Notes under the pieces: generated by a model
Told to the model about the DNA's origin: nothing
The model's database searches: none
What the model saw: only the letters and a program-made list of their open reading frames with translations
In this document: piece after piece, positions 56,066-64,000 of the stretch
Layout of the letters: each line of letters opens with the position of its first letter
Numbering within the stretch: position 1 is the first letter of the stretch
NCBI GenBank assembly: GCA_963778075.1
Contig: CAVZTJ010000021.1
Span: 1-64,000 of the forward strand
DNA length: 64,000 nt
Source: JASHPR01 sp963778075
GTDB taxonomy: Bacteria; Actinomycetota; Actinomycetes; Streptosporangiales; Streptosporangiaceae
Direction of reading: 5' to 3'
Translations under genes and position numbers: made by a program

Positions 56066-57214
56066 GTGACCGTCAACGACGCCGGGCGAGCTACTTCAGC
56101 TGATTCCTACCGCTACGGCGGGCAGCCGGAGTCAGCGGAGTTCATCCAGCTCCTGACCCCCGAGGGCGAGCGGGTCGAAAATCCCGACTACCCGCTCGAG
56201 ATCTCGGCGGAGGAGATCAGGGCGCTGTACCGGGACCTGGTGCTGGTCCGCCGGATCGACTTCGAGGCCATCGCGCTGCAGCGCCAGGGCGAGCTGGGGA
56301 TCTGGGCTTCGCTGCTCGGCCAGGAGGCCGCGCAGATCGGCTCGGGCCGGGCCCTCGGGCCCAGGGACTTCGCGTTCCCCACCTATCGCGAGCACGGGGT
56401 GGCCTGGTGCCGCGGCCTGGACCCGGTCAGGCTGCTCGAGCTGTTCCGCGGGGTCAGCCACGGCGGCTGGGACCCCAACGCGCACCGGTTCCACCTGTAC
56501 ACGATTGTGATCGGCAGCCAGACGCTGCACGCGACCGGCTACGCGATGGGCGTACAGCGCGATGGCGCGGTCGGTGAGGACGGCGAGGCCGTGATCGCCT
56601 ACTTTGGCGACGGCGCGACCAGTCAGGGCGACGTCAACGAGGCGTTCATCTGGGCCTCGGTCACGAACGCCCCCGTGGTGTTCTTCTGCCAGAACAACCA
56701 GTGGGCGATCTCCGAGCCGCTGGAGCGGCAGAGCCGGCAGCCGCTGTACATGCGCGCGCACGGCTTCGGCTTCCCCGGCGTCCGGGTCGACGGCAACGAC
56801 GTGCTGGCCTGCCTGGCGGTCACCAGGAAGGCGATGCAGGCAGCCAGGGAAGGCCAGGGACCGACGCTGATCGAGGCGTTCACGTACCGGATGGGCGCGC
56901 ATACCACGACCGACGACCCGACCCGGTACCGGCTGGCCGCGGAGCTCGAGACGTGGAAACTCAAGGACCCGATCGAGCGGGTCAAGGCGTACCTGGTCCG
57001 CAACGACATGGTGCAGGAGAGCTTCCTCACCGCTTTGGACGCCGAAGCGGACGAGCTGGGGGCGAGAATCAGGAAGGCGTGCCGGGAGATGCCCGACCCA
57101 GACCCAATGGCGATCTTCGAGAACGTCTACGTTGAGCCAAACGCGCTGCTCGAGGCCGAGCGCGACCAGTACGCCACCTACCTCGACGCCTTCGAGGAAG
57201 AGGTCATCGGATGA
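56066..57214 (+). CDS. pdhA: 2-oxo acid dehydrogenase E1 alpha subunit, pyruvate-type
   Basis: Protein of 382 aa. The thiamine-diphosphate motif is YFGDGATSQGDVNEAFIWAS (GDG to NN) with CQNNQWAISEP. The N-terminus (FIQLLTPEGERVENPDYPLE, LQRQGELGIWASLLGQEAAQ) matches the pdhA-type E1 alpha family. It forms an alpha2beta2 E1 with the next gene. Branched-chain specificity is not excluded. GTG 56066 with GAGGAG upstream. ATGA overlap with the beta-subunit gene. Confidence 0.88.
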   Translation: MTVNDAGRATSADSYRYGGQPESAEFIQLLTPEGERVENPDYPLEISAEEIRALYRDLVLVRRIDFEAIALQRQGELGIWASLLGQEAAQIGSGRALGPRDFAFPTYREHGVAWCRGLDPVRLLELFRGVSHGGWDPNAHRFHLYTIVIGSQTLHATGYAMGVQRDGAVGEDGEAVIAYFGDGATSQGDVNEAFIWASVTNAPVVFFCQNNQWAISEPLERQSRQPLYMRAHGFGFPGVRVDGNDVLACLAVTRKAMQAAREGQGPTLIEAFTYRMGAHTTTDDPTRYRLAAELETWKLKDPIERVKAYLVRNDMVQESFLTALDAEADELGARIRKACREMPDPDPMAIFENVYVEPNALLEAERDQYATYLDAFEEEVIG

Positions 57215-58194
57215 CCAGGCTGACCCTGTCCAGGGCCCTGAACGAGGGGCTGCGCAAGGCTCTGGAGAACGACCCGAAAGTCTTGATCATGGGTGAGGAC
57301 GTCGGCAAACTCGGCGGAGTCTTCCGGGTCACCGACGGACTGCAGAAGGACTTCGGCGAGGCCCGCGTGGTGGACACCCCGCTGGCCGAGTCCGGCATCG
57401 TCGGCACCGCGATCGGCCTGGCGCTGCGCGGCTACCGCCCGGTGTGCGAGATCCAGTTCGACGGGTTCGTGTTCCCGGCGTTCGACCAGATCACGACCCA
57501 GCTCGCCAAGATGCGCTACCGGTCGCTCGGCAACGTCACGCTGCCCGTGGTGATCAGGATCCCGTGCGGCGGCGGCATAGGCGCGGTCGAGCACCACAGC
57601 GAGTCTCCCGAGGCCCTGTTCACCCACACCGGCGGGCTGCGGGTGGTCGCCTGCAGCGACCCCGTCGATGCGTACGCGATGATCCAGCAGGCCATCAGCT
57701 GCGACGACCCGGTGATCTTCTTCGAGCCCAAGCGGCGCTACTGGGAACGGGCCGAGGTGGACATCGCGGGCGGCCTGGACGCAGCGCTGCCGATGAGCAA
57801 GGCGAAGCCCCTGGTCGGCGGCACCGACGTGACCCTGCTGTGTTACGGACCCATGGTCAAGACCTGCGTCGCCGCGGCCGCGGCAGCCGCGGACGAGGGG
57901 CGTTCGGTTGAGGTGATCGACCTGCGCTCGCTGGCGCCGCTGGACACCGAGACGATCTTCGAGTCCGTGCGGCGCACCGGCCGGTGCGTGGTCGCCCACG
58001 AGGCACCGGTCATCAGCGGCCTCGGCGCCGAGATCGCCGCCCGGGTGACCGAGGAATGCTTCTATCATCTCGAGGCGCCGGTGCTGCGGGTCGGCGGCTT
58101 CGCCACCCCGTACCCGCCGTCGCGGCTGGAGGAGCACTACCTGCCCGACCTGGACCGGGTCCTCGATACCGTCGACCGGACCTTCGGCTACTGA
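57211..58194 (+). CDS. pdhB: 2-oxo acid dehydrogenase E1 beta subunit
   Basis: Protein of 327 aa. It has VLIMGEDVGKLGGVFRVTDG, TPLAESGIVGTAIGLALRGY, VRIPCGGGIGAVEHHSESPE and ISGLGAEIAARVTEECFYHL, all classic E1 beta blocks. It completes the E1 active site and docks to E2. ATG at the ATGA overlap with pdhA. It ends 9 bp before the E2 gene. Confidence 0.9.
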   Translation: MTRLTLSRALNEGLRKALENDPKVLIMGEDVGKLGGVFRVTDGLQKDFGEARVVDTPLAESGIVGTAIGLALRGYRPVCEIQFDGFVFPAFDQITTQLAKMRYRSLGNVTLPVVIRIPCGGGIGAVEHHSESPEALFTHTGGLRVVACSDPVDAYAMIQQAISCDDPVIFFEPKRRYWERAEVDIAGGLDAALPMSKAKPLVGGTDVTLLCYGPMVKTCVAAAAAAADEGRSVEVIDLRSLAPLDTETIFESVRRTGRCVVAHEAPVISGLGAEIAARVTEECFYHLEAPVLRVGGFATPYPPSRLEEHYLPDLDRVLDTVDRTFGY

Positions 58195-58203
58195 GAGGGC
58201 CGC

Positions 58204-59880
58204 ATGTCGGAACTGAAGCAGTTCAAGCTCCCCGACGTGGGAGAGGGCCTGACCGAGGCGGACATCGTCAAGTGGCACGTCCAGCCGGGCGACAGAATAG
58301 CGATCAACCAGATCATCGTGGAGATCGAGACCGCCAAGGCGGTGGTCGAGCTGCCGTCCCCGTACGAGGGCGTGGTGGCCGGCCTGCTGGTGCCCGAGGG
58401 GGAGACCGCCGACGTGGGCACGCCGATCATCTCGGTCGAGGTCGGCGCGGACGCCGGCAGCGAGGAGCCGCCCGCGCCTGCCGGGCAGCCGGCCGCTGCC
58501 ACCGGCAGCACGCCCGCCCCCGGCGACGCTCCCGTCGCTCCCACCGGCAGCACGCCCGCCCCCGGCGACCTGCCCGTTGCTCCCATCGGCAGCACGGCCG
58601 CTGACCTTGTCCCGCCGCTCCCGGAGAGCGGATCCGAGCCGGGGATCCACGGCACCCTTGCGCCCAAGGAGGACGAGCGCCAGGCGGTGCTCGTCGGCTA
58701 CGGGGTGAAGCCAGGATCAACCAAGAGGCGCGCGCGGAAGGCTGCGCCCGCCGGCGCCACGGGCGCAGCCGCCGTCCGCGCCGCACCCGCCGCGTCCAGC
58801 GCCCCGGACACAGCTGCCGCACCCGCGGCGTCCGGCGCCCCGGACAGGCCTGCCGCATCTGCCGCCTCGGGTGCTCCGGCCACACCAGCCCGGGGCGCGG
58901 CATCCGCCACACCAGGCCGGGCTGCCGCCGTCGCACCGGCCCCGGCCAGCTCCACTCCGGGCGGGCCCGCCACATCCGGCAACGGCGCATCGGTGCTGGC
59001 CAAGCCGCCGGTGCGCAAGCTGGCCAAGGACCTGGGCATCGACCTGTCCCGGCTGTCGGGCACCGGCCCGGGCGGCTCGATCACCCGTGACGACGTGCAG
59101 TCAGCCGCGCAGGCCGAGGACACGGCCGAGCCAGCGGACGCCGCCGCGCTCCCCGAGTTCGCCCCGGTGACCGCCGTGGCCCGCGAGGAGCGCATCCCGA
59201 TCCGCGGAGTGCGCAAGCACACCGCGGCCGCAGTGGCAGGCAGCGCGTTCACGGCACCGCACGTCACCGAGTTCCTGCAGATCGACATCACCGAGACCAC
59301 GGCCGCGACGGCGCGGCTGCGGGCGCTCCCCGAGTTCACCGGAGTGCGGGTCTCGCCGCTGCTCCTCGTGGCCAGGGCGCTGATGGTCGCGGTCGCCCGG
59401 CATCCGATGATCAACTCAACCTGGGATGAGGACTCCCAGGAGATCGTGGTCAGGCACTACGTGAACCTCGGCATCGCCGCGGCGACCGACCGCGGGCTCG
59501 TCGTCCCGAACATCAGGGATGCGCACGCGCTGTCGCTGCCCGGTCTCGCCCGCGCGCTCGCCGAGCTCGCCGAGACCGCCAGGGCCGGCAAGGCCACACC
59601 GGCCGACCTGCGCGGTGGCACGATCACGATCACGAACGTCGGCGTCTTCGGCGTGGACACCGGAACACCGATTCTCACTCCGGGTCAAGCGGCTATCCTT
59701 GCGTTCGGGCAGGTCAAAGATGCGCCATGGGTTCACCAGGGCCAGCTCGCGGTCCGGAAGGTCACGACCCTGGCTCTTTCGTTCGACCATCGCATCGTTG
59801 ACGGCGACCTCGGCTCGGCCGTGCTGCGCGACATCGGCGCGATGCTGGAGGATCCGCTGCGCATGCTCGCCTGGTCTTAA
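58204..59880 (+). CDS. Dihydrolipoamide acyltransferase E2
   Basis: Protein of 558 aa. An N-terminal lipoyl domain (DVGEGLTEADIVKWHVQPGD) carries the lipoyl Lys in IETAKAVVELPSP. A long Ala/Pro-rich linker with repeated APAASGAPD-like units follows. The E3-binding domain reads VLAKPPVRKLAKDLGIDLSR and GTGPGGSITRDDV. The catalytic domain ends with the active His in SFDHRIVDGDLG. It acylates CoA from the E1-made acyl group. No E3 gene follows; cells often share one. Overall length exceeds small E2s because of the linker. Confidence 0.9.
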   Translation: MSELKQFKLPDVGEGLTEADIVKWHVQPGDRIAINQIIVEIETAKAVVELPSPYEGVVAGLLVPEGETADVGTPIISVEVGADAGSEEPPAPAGQPAAATGSTPAPGDAPVAPTGSTPAPGDLPVAPIGSTAADLVPPLPESGSEPGIHGTLAPKEDERQAVLVGYGVKPGSTKRRARKAAPAGATGAAAVRAAPAASSAPDTAAAPAASGAPDRPAASAASGAPATPARGAASATPGRAAAVAPAPASSTPGGPATSGNGASVLAKPPVRKLAKDLGIDLSRLSGTGPGGSITRDDVQSAAQAEDTAEPADAAALPEFAPVTAVAREERIPIRGVRKHTAAAVAGSAFTAPHVTEFLQIDITETTAATARLRALPEFTGVRVSPLLLVARALMVAVARHPMINSTWDEDSQEIVVRHYVNLGIAAATDRGLVVPNIRDAHALSLPGLARALAELAETARAGKATPADLRGGTITITNVGVFGVDTGTPILTPGQAAILAFGQVKDAPWVHQGQLAVRKVTTLALSFDHRIVDGDLGSAVLRDIGAMLEDPLRMLAWS

Positions 59881-59913
59881 CTCCCTCCCTCCCCCGCTAT
59901 CGAAGGGACCGCA

Positions 59914-60207
59914 ATGGTTAGGCACGTTGTGTTATTTGCGTGGGTTACCGAGGCCACCGACAAGCAGAAGCAACAGGCGGCCGAGGAACTCAGGGCGCTG
60001 CCGCCGCTGATGACCGGGCTGCGGTCGTTCCAGGTCGGGCCGGACGTCGGCATTGTCGAGGGGACCTTCGACTTCGCCCTGGTCGCGGACTTCGAAGACG
60101 CTGAGAGCTACCTCGCGTACCGCAACCACCCCGCACACCGCGCGGTCGTGGAGCAGGTGATCAACCCAATCGCCAAGGAGCGCGTCGCCGTCCAGTACGA
60201 GATCTGA
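59914..60207 (+). CDS. Dabb-family (stress-responsive alpha/beta barrel) protein
   Basis: Protein of 97 aa, MVRHVVLFAWVTEATDKQKQ to the AYRNHPAHRAVVEQVINPIA motif, which is characteristic of the Dabb dimer fold. Function not known; some relatives bind small aromatic molecules. It follows the E2 gene by 33 bp and may be co-transcribed. Convergent with the acyl-CoA dehydrogenase gene. Confidence 0.85.
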   Translation: MVRHVVLFAWVTEATDKQKQQAAEELRALPPLMTGLRSFQVGPDVGIVEGTFDFALVADFEDAESYLAYRNHPAHRAVVEQVINPIAKERVAVQYEI

Positions 60208-60210
60208 GCG

Positions 60211-62037
60211 TCAGAACGCTTCCTCGGGCAGGTCCATGAGGTCGAGGGTCGTCGCCTCGGTGAGCTGGCGCTCGGTGGCGAGCCTCGGCAGCACCGTGGC
60301 GGCGAAGAACCGGGCGGCGCCAATCTTGCCCTCGTAGAAGGCGCGGTCGGATCCGGCCGCCCCCTCGTCGAGCCGGGCCTGCGCGATCTCCGCCTGCCTG
60401 GCCAGCAGCCAGCCGATGATCAGATCGCCGAGCGCCAGCAGCAGCCGCGTGGTGTTCAGGCCGACGCGGTAGATCTCCGGCGGCTGCTGCATGCTCGCGC
60501 CGAGGAAGCCGTGCATCGCGGCCACCATGGCCTCGACGTCGTCGGCCGCCGCGGCCAGCGCTGCGCGCTCGGCCTTGAGCCTGCCGTTGCCAGCTTCGGC
60601 GGCGGCGAACTCCCTGACCTGGCCGAGCACGTAACCGAGCGCCCGCCCCTCGTTCCGGACGATCTTGCGGAAGTACAGGTCCATGCCCTGGATCGCCGTG
60701 GTGCCCTCGTAGAGGCTGTCGATCTTGGCGTCCCGCACGTACTGCTCGATCGGGTAGTCCTGCAGGAAGCCGGAGCCGCCGAGGGTCTGCAGCGAGTGGG
60801 TCAGCATCTCGTAGGCCCGCTCCGAGCCGACGCCCTTGACGACCGGGAGCAGCAGGTCGTTGAGCGCCGACGCCAGCTCGTCGTTGCTGCCCTCCGCTTC
60901 GGCGGCCTGCATCGTGTCCTGGAACGTCGAGGTGTAGAGCACCAGCGCCCGCATGCCCTCCACGTAGGCCTTCTGCAGCATCAGCAGCCTGCGCACGTCC
61001 GGGTGATGGATGATCGTGACCCGCGGCGCGGTCTTGTCGGCGAACTGAGTGAGGTCGGCGCCCTGTACCCGCGTCTTCGCGAAGTCCAGCGCGGTGAGGT
61101 AGCCGGCCGACAGCGTGGCGATCGCCTTGGTGCCGACCATCATCCGGGCGAACTCGATGATGACGAACATCTGCCTGATGCCGTCGCGCACGTCGCCGAC
61201 CAGCGTGCCGACCGCGGGACGGTCGCCGCCGAAGGTCAGCTCGCAGGTGGTCGACGCCTTCAGGCCCATCTTGTGCTCGACGTTGGTGGCGTACACGCCG
61301 TTGCGCTCGCCGAGCGCACCGTCGGGACCCACCAGGAACTTGGGAACCAGAAACATCGACAGACCCTTGGTGCCCGGGCCGGCGCCGTCGGGCCGGGCCA
61401 GCACCATGTGGAAGATGTTCTCGGCCATGTCGTGCTCGCCGCTGGTGATGAAGCGCTTGACGCCCTCGATGTGCCAGGTGCCATCCGGCTGCTGGATCGC
61501 GCGGGTGCGCCCGGCGCCGACGTCCGAGCCCGCGTCGGGCTCGGTCAGCGCCATCGTCGAGGTCCACTTGCGGTCGATCGCGATCTGCGCGAACCGCTTC
61601 TGCTCGGGCGTGCCCAGCCGCCACAGCGCGTGCGCCATGGCGGAGCCGCTCGCGTACATCCACACCGCCGGGTTGGCGCCGAGGATCAGCTCGGCGATCG
61701 CCCAGTGCAGCGACCGCGGGGCGAGGGTGCCGCCGAGTTCGGGCGGCAGCTCGAGGCGGAACCATTCGGCGTCCTGGAACGCCTGGAAGGACTTCTTGAA
61801 CGCCTCGGGCATGCGCACCGACGAGGTTCCCGGGTCGAACACCGGCGGGTGCCGGTCCGCCTCGGCGAACGACTCCGCGACGGGGCCGATGGCGAGCCGG
61901 TTCACTTCATCGAGGATGCCGCGCGCGGTCTGCTCATCGATCTCGGGGAAGGACTCAGAGCCCAGCACATCCTGGCGGCCCAGCATCTCGAACAGGTTGA
62001 ACTCGATGTCCCTGAGGTTGCTCTTGTAGTGGCCCAT
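60211..62037 (-). CDS. Acyl-CoA dehydrogenase
   Basis: Protein of 608 aa, a FadE-type flavoprotein of fatty-acid beta-oxidation. The FAD/substrate motifs are WTSTMALTEPDAGSDVGAGR and FITSGEHDMAENIFHMVLAR. The C-terminal domain shows GGSGFLQDYPIEQYVRDAKI and the catalytic-region DSLYEGTTAIQGMDLYFRKI. Length exceeds the 380-aa classic family, as in the larger AcdA-like group (with an extended C-terminus). Only 4 bp separate its stop from the Dabb gene stop. Two operator-like palindromes lie upstream of its start. Confidence 0.92.
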   Translation of the reverse strand: MGHYKSNLRDIEFNLFEMLGRQDVLGSESFPEIDEQTARGILDEVNRLAIGPVAESFAEADRHPPVFDPGTSSVRMPEAFKKSFQAFQDAEWFRLELPPELGGTLAPRSLHWAIAELILGANPAVWMYASGSAMAHALWRLGTPEQKRFAQIAIDRKWTSTMALTEPDAGSDVGAGRTRAIQQPDGTWHIEGVKRFITSGEHDMAENIFHMVLARPDGAGPGTKGLSMFLVPKFLVGPDGALGERNGVYATNVEHKMGLKASTTCELTFGGDRPAVGTLVGDVRDGIRQMFVIIEFARMMVGTKAIATLSAGYLTALDFAKTRVQGADLTQFADKTAPRVTIIHHPDVRRLLMLQKAYVEGMRALVLYTSTFQDTMQAAEAEGSNDELASALNDLLLPVVKGVGSERAYEMLTHSLQTLGGSGFLQDYPIEQYVRDAKIDSLYEGTTAIQGMDLYFRKIVRNEGRALGYVLGQVREFAAAEAGNGRLKAERAALAAAADDVEAMVAAMHGFLGASMQQPPEIYRVGLNTTRLLLALGDLIIGWLLARQAEIAQARLDEGAAGSDRAFYEGKIGAARFFAATVLPRLATERQLTEATTLDLMDLPEEAF

Positions 62038-62070
62038 TACTGCCTCCCCGAACTCGCCCCGGCAAGATCG

Positions 62071-62106
62071 TACTCACGAGTAACTTAAGTATACTACCTA
62101 CGGGTA
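62071..62106 (-). promoter_or_regulatory. Twin palindrome-like boxes upstream of the acyl-CoA dehydrogenase
   Basis: TACTCACGAGTA (62071-62082) and TACCTACGGGTA (62095-62106) are both near-palindromes of the form TACYnnYGRGTA, spaced 24 bp centre to centre and placed 34-70 bp before the start codon. This fits binding by a TetR-family fatty-acid regulator; the regulator is not in the window. Confidence 0.5.
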
Positions 62107-62192
62107 AGTCCGGGCCAGCCGGGAGAATGTGACGTCGAGCGAGCGGGTGGGCATCCGTGAGGCGGTGCATCGGGAGCCGCGGCACTGGCCGG

Positions 62193-63098
62193 CTATTTCA
62201 GGATGTTGACCGCCCTGGCGATCACCAGAGCCCCCACGGCAAGGGCCACGGCCGACTGGGCAGCCATCGTCAGCTTGGCCCACCGGGACAGCGGCATCAC
62301 GTCCGTCGGGCTGAACGCGGTCGCGTTCGTGAACGACAGGTACAGATAGTCGACGAAGTAGGGCTCCCAGCCCGGCGGAGCCAGATGCGGCGACCCCATC
62401 TGCGGGAACATCAGGTCGGGGTACTTGCGGGTGGCCTCGGCGCGCTGAATCGGGCCGCCGCGGTCGAACTCCCAGTACCAGAGCCCGAACGCGATCACGT
62501 TGGTGGCCCAGACCGATGCGCCGGAGGTCAGCAGCGGCAAGGCTTGCGAGGTGCTCGCCGGCGAAAAGATGATCGCGTGGATCAGCAGGATGGCCGAGAT
62601 CGCGTTCGCGGCCGAGATCAGCATGATCAGCCCGATGCTGGCCGCCCGGACGACGTTGCCGCGGCGCTCGATGCGGACCGGGTTGGCGATGATCAGGCCG
62701 ACGCCAAGCGCGATCTCGAGCCCGGGCAGGAGATAGTGCGGCAGCGGCCGGGAGAACGAGTCCGACAGCTGCATCTGCAGCGCGACGGCGACCGCGACGG
62801 TCAGCGTCACCGGCCACCGCTTCTCGCCCCTGGTCCGGCGCCGCCAGGCCGGAACCACCGCGCTCAGCACACGTCCCGCCCCGAACTCACCGGCCAGCCG
62901 CATCAGCTCAGCCGCAAAGGGATCGGGCATCTCGGTCCTGTCGGAGTCGCCCTGTGGGTGCTCTTCCGGGACACGCGGGCGGCCGTCGCCGCCAACCACC
63001 GGGCCGTTCCGGTCGCCCTGCTCACTCCGGCCTTGCGGCTGGTCCCGGCCTGCGGGATCTCGTGGCTCCCGTTCGCTCGCCGATCCTGACTCCGACAT
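62193..63098 (-). CDS. DUF1345-type integral membrane protein
   Basis: Protein of 301 aa. A hydrophilic N-terminus of about 90 residues, rich in Arg, Gly and Asp, precedes about five transmembrane segments (VTLTVAVAVALQMQLS, LEIALGVGLIIANPV, AASIGLIMLISAANAISAIL). The C-terminus has the family motif YLYLSFTNATAFSPTDVMPL and SRWAKLTMAAQSAVALAVGA. Function of DUF1345 unknown. ATG 63098. Confidence 0.82.
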   Translation of the reverse strand: MSESGSASEREPRDPAGRDQPQGRSEQGDRNGPVVGGDGRPRVPEEHPQGDSDRTEMPDPFAAELMRLAGEFGAGRVLSAVVPAWRRRTRGEKRWPVTLTVAVAVALQMQLSDSFSRPLPHYLLPGLEIALGVGLIIANPVRIERRGNVVRAASIGLIMLISAANAISAILLIHAIIFSPASTSQALPLLTSGASVWATNVIAFGLWYWEFDRGGPIQRAEATRKYPDLMFPQMGSPHLAPPGWEPYFVDYLYLSFTNATAFSPTDVMPLSRWAKLTMAAQSAVALAVGALVIARAVNILK

Positions 63099-63178
63099 CT
63101 GCCCATTCTCGCCGCCACGCTGCCGTTACGGGTACGCCGAGGGGATCCAGCGGGATCCCCCGGAGGCCACCGGGGCCC

Positions 63179-63247
63179 GCCAGCGCGTCCGCCACCGGCC
63201 AGCGCATCCGCCACCGGCCAGCGCATCCGCCACCGGCCAGCGCATCG
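63179..63247. repeat. 19-bp tandem repeats between divergent genes
   Basis: CCAGCGCATCCGCCACCGG occurs about three and a half times with one base change, upstream of the last gene. Confidence 0.8.
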
Positions 63248-63297
63248 GCGATACTGGGTGTGGTTACTGGCTTGCCTGGTTGGATGTCGGAGGTACC

Positions 63298-63876
63298 GTG
63301 CAGCAGATCCTCGCCCTCTCCGGCTGCGCCGTCATCGTGCGGCACTGGTTCGAGATCGACCTGGACGACGCCTCGATGGAACACGGCGCCCGGATCGAGC
63401 TGCGCGAGCTGGTGCCGCAGCCACGCCGCGGCAGCGAATCGGCGGCGCAGCTCATCGTGGCGGACCGGCCGCTGTGGCGGGCCGACCTCTTCGACCGGCT
63501 GACCGACGAGCCGGGCAGCTACCGTGTGGCCCATTTCCACCCGGAGTTCTCCGGCAACGAGCCATGCTCCAGGGTCTGGGATGCGGCGCTCAACGCCAGC
63601 CCGTGGGACTGGCTGCGCGACCAGCTGACCACGGCGGGCGCCGCGTCCGGCCACGCGTGGCCCATCGATCCGGCGGATGCCAGCGAATTCGGCGGCCTGG
63701 CGGACGCGGTCGTCACGCTCGCCCGGCAAGTCGCGCCGGAACGCTGCGGCTCGGCGGCCGACTGCTACGGGCAGACCCGGGACGCACGGGGCTCGGTCCA
63801 GCTCATGATCGAGTATCTGCGCCGGCCGGACCTCCTGAACGAGGACTGGGTCTCCCCCTGGCGCCAGGCCGCGTAG
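63298..63876 (+). CDS. Unknown 192-aa protein
   Basis: GTG 63298 follows a perfect GGAGG site. The protein begins VQQILALSGCAVIVRHWFEI and contains VAHFHPEFSGNEPCSRVWDA and AHAWPIDPADASEFGGLADA, and ends HMIEYL-like in SVQLMIEYLRRPDLLNED. No domain is recognised. Balanced composition indicates a real gene. A hairpin follows 80 bp later. Confidence 0.72.
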   Translation: MQQILALSGCAVIVRHWFEIDLDDASMEHGARIELRELVPQPRRGSESAAQLIVADRPLWRADLFDRLTDEPGSYRVAHFHPEFSGNEPCSRVWDAALNASPWDWLRDQLTTAGAASGHAWPIDPADASEFGGLADAVVTLARQVAPERCGSAADCYGQTRDARGSVQLMIEYLRRPDLLNEDWVSPWRQAA

Positions 63877-63955
63877 CGGCCAGCGCGCCCGGCCGGGGGT
63901 CGCAGCCCCGCCCGGTCCGGGGTCAGCCCGGCCAGCCGACACAGCGCCCGGAAAG

Positions 63956-64000
63956 ATCTTGGAGCCTGGGGTGCATATGCTGCACCCGATCCTCCAAGAT
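63956..64000. terminator. Strong hairpin at the right edge of the window
   Basis: ATCTTGGAGCCTGGGGTGCA (63956-63975) pairs with TGCACCCGATCCTCCAAGAT (63981-64000) with 16 of 20 positions. No T run is visible before the window ends, so the terminator role is inferred. Confidence 0.55.

Noticed and set aside
60511..62088. 525-codon open frame opposite the acyl-CoA dehydrogenase
   Set aside because: Shadow of a well-supported gene.

Overview
The window is high-GC actinobacterial DNA that appears to hold two unlike halves meeting near position 28,615. The left half (1 to about 28,600) looks like soil Thermoleophilia-type (Solirubrobacterales-like) DNA; this is inferred from general gene flavour, not from a marker gene. 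It is crowded with mobile DNA. The right half carries a classic actinomycete core: bldC, a Leu/Val/Glu dehydrogenase, DUF3073, purM, purF, purL, purQ, purS, mscL with a zinc ribbon, and a PDH-type 2-oxo-acid dehydrogenase operon. Its order resembles the bldC-vdh-purM-purF neighbourhood of Streptomyces. At the junction a left-side gene and a right-side protease gene are both cut at the same point, so either an assembly chimera or a real recombination joint must be considered.

Left half. Two copies of one four-gene transposon family are present: copy A (before base 1 to 4505, + strand) and copy B (13238-17867, - strand). Each has a zinc-ribbon/HTH protein, a DDE (Mu/IS481-like) transposase, an ExeA/TniB-like AAA+ ATPase and a DUF3987/YfjI-like protein. 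They share terminal inverted repeats starting TGTTGAGCGCC and a 12-bp hairpin just inside one end. Copy B is flanked by a 6-bp direct repeat (CGCGAC) and splits a TPR-protein gene whose reading frame can be restored exactly. Between them lie a GH13 glycosidase, a DUF5946 protein and a complete IS21-like element (7262-10796) that carries three extra small genes besides istA and istB. From 18 to 28.4 kb come small unknown proteins, two winged-helix regulators (one PadR, divergent from a secreted protein), HU, a heavily frameshifted serine recombinase and a large LuxR-type ATPase regulator.

Right half. An S8 protease (cut at its C-terminus) is followed by a broken serine hydrolase, arfB, a nucleotidyltransferase-like remnant and a tmpA/tmpB-like pair for (trimethylaminoethyl)phosphonate oxidation, with tmpA frameshifted. 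Then come a zinc-ribbon membrane protein, two GNAT proteins, mscL, a GT39-like transferase, a family-A DNA polymerase with its exonuclease-like N-terminus, a DUF5666-like protein, bldC, the amino-acid dehydrogenase, DUF3073 with a very acidic tail, and purM-purF. A sterol-carrier-like protein, purL-purQ, an RsbW-like ATPase, purS, the pdhA-pdhB-E2 operon, a Dabb protein, an acyl-CoA dehydrogenase with twin operator-like palindromes, a DUF1345 membrane protein and an unknown protein close the window.

Single-base frameshifts occur in many genes, including the normally essential purF, often in G/C-rich low-complexity runs. Residual sequencing error is therefore a serious alternative to true gene decay. 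No tRNA, rRNA or CRISPR array was recognised.
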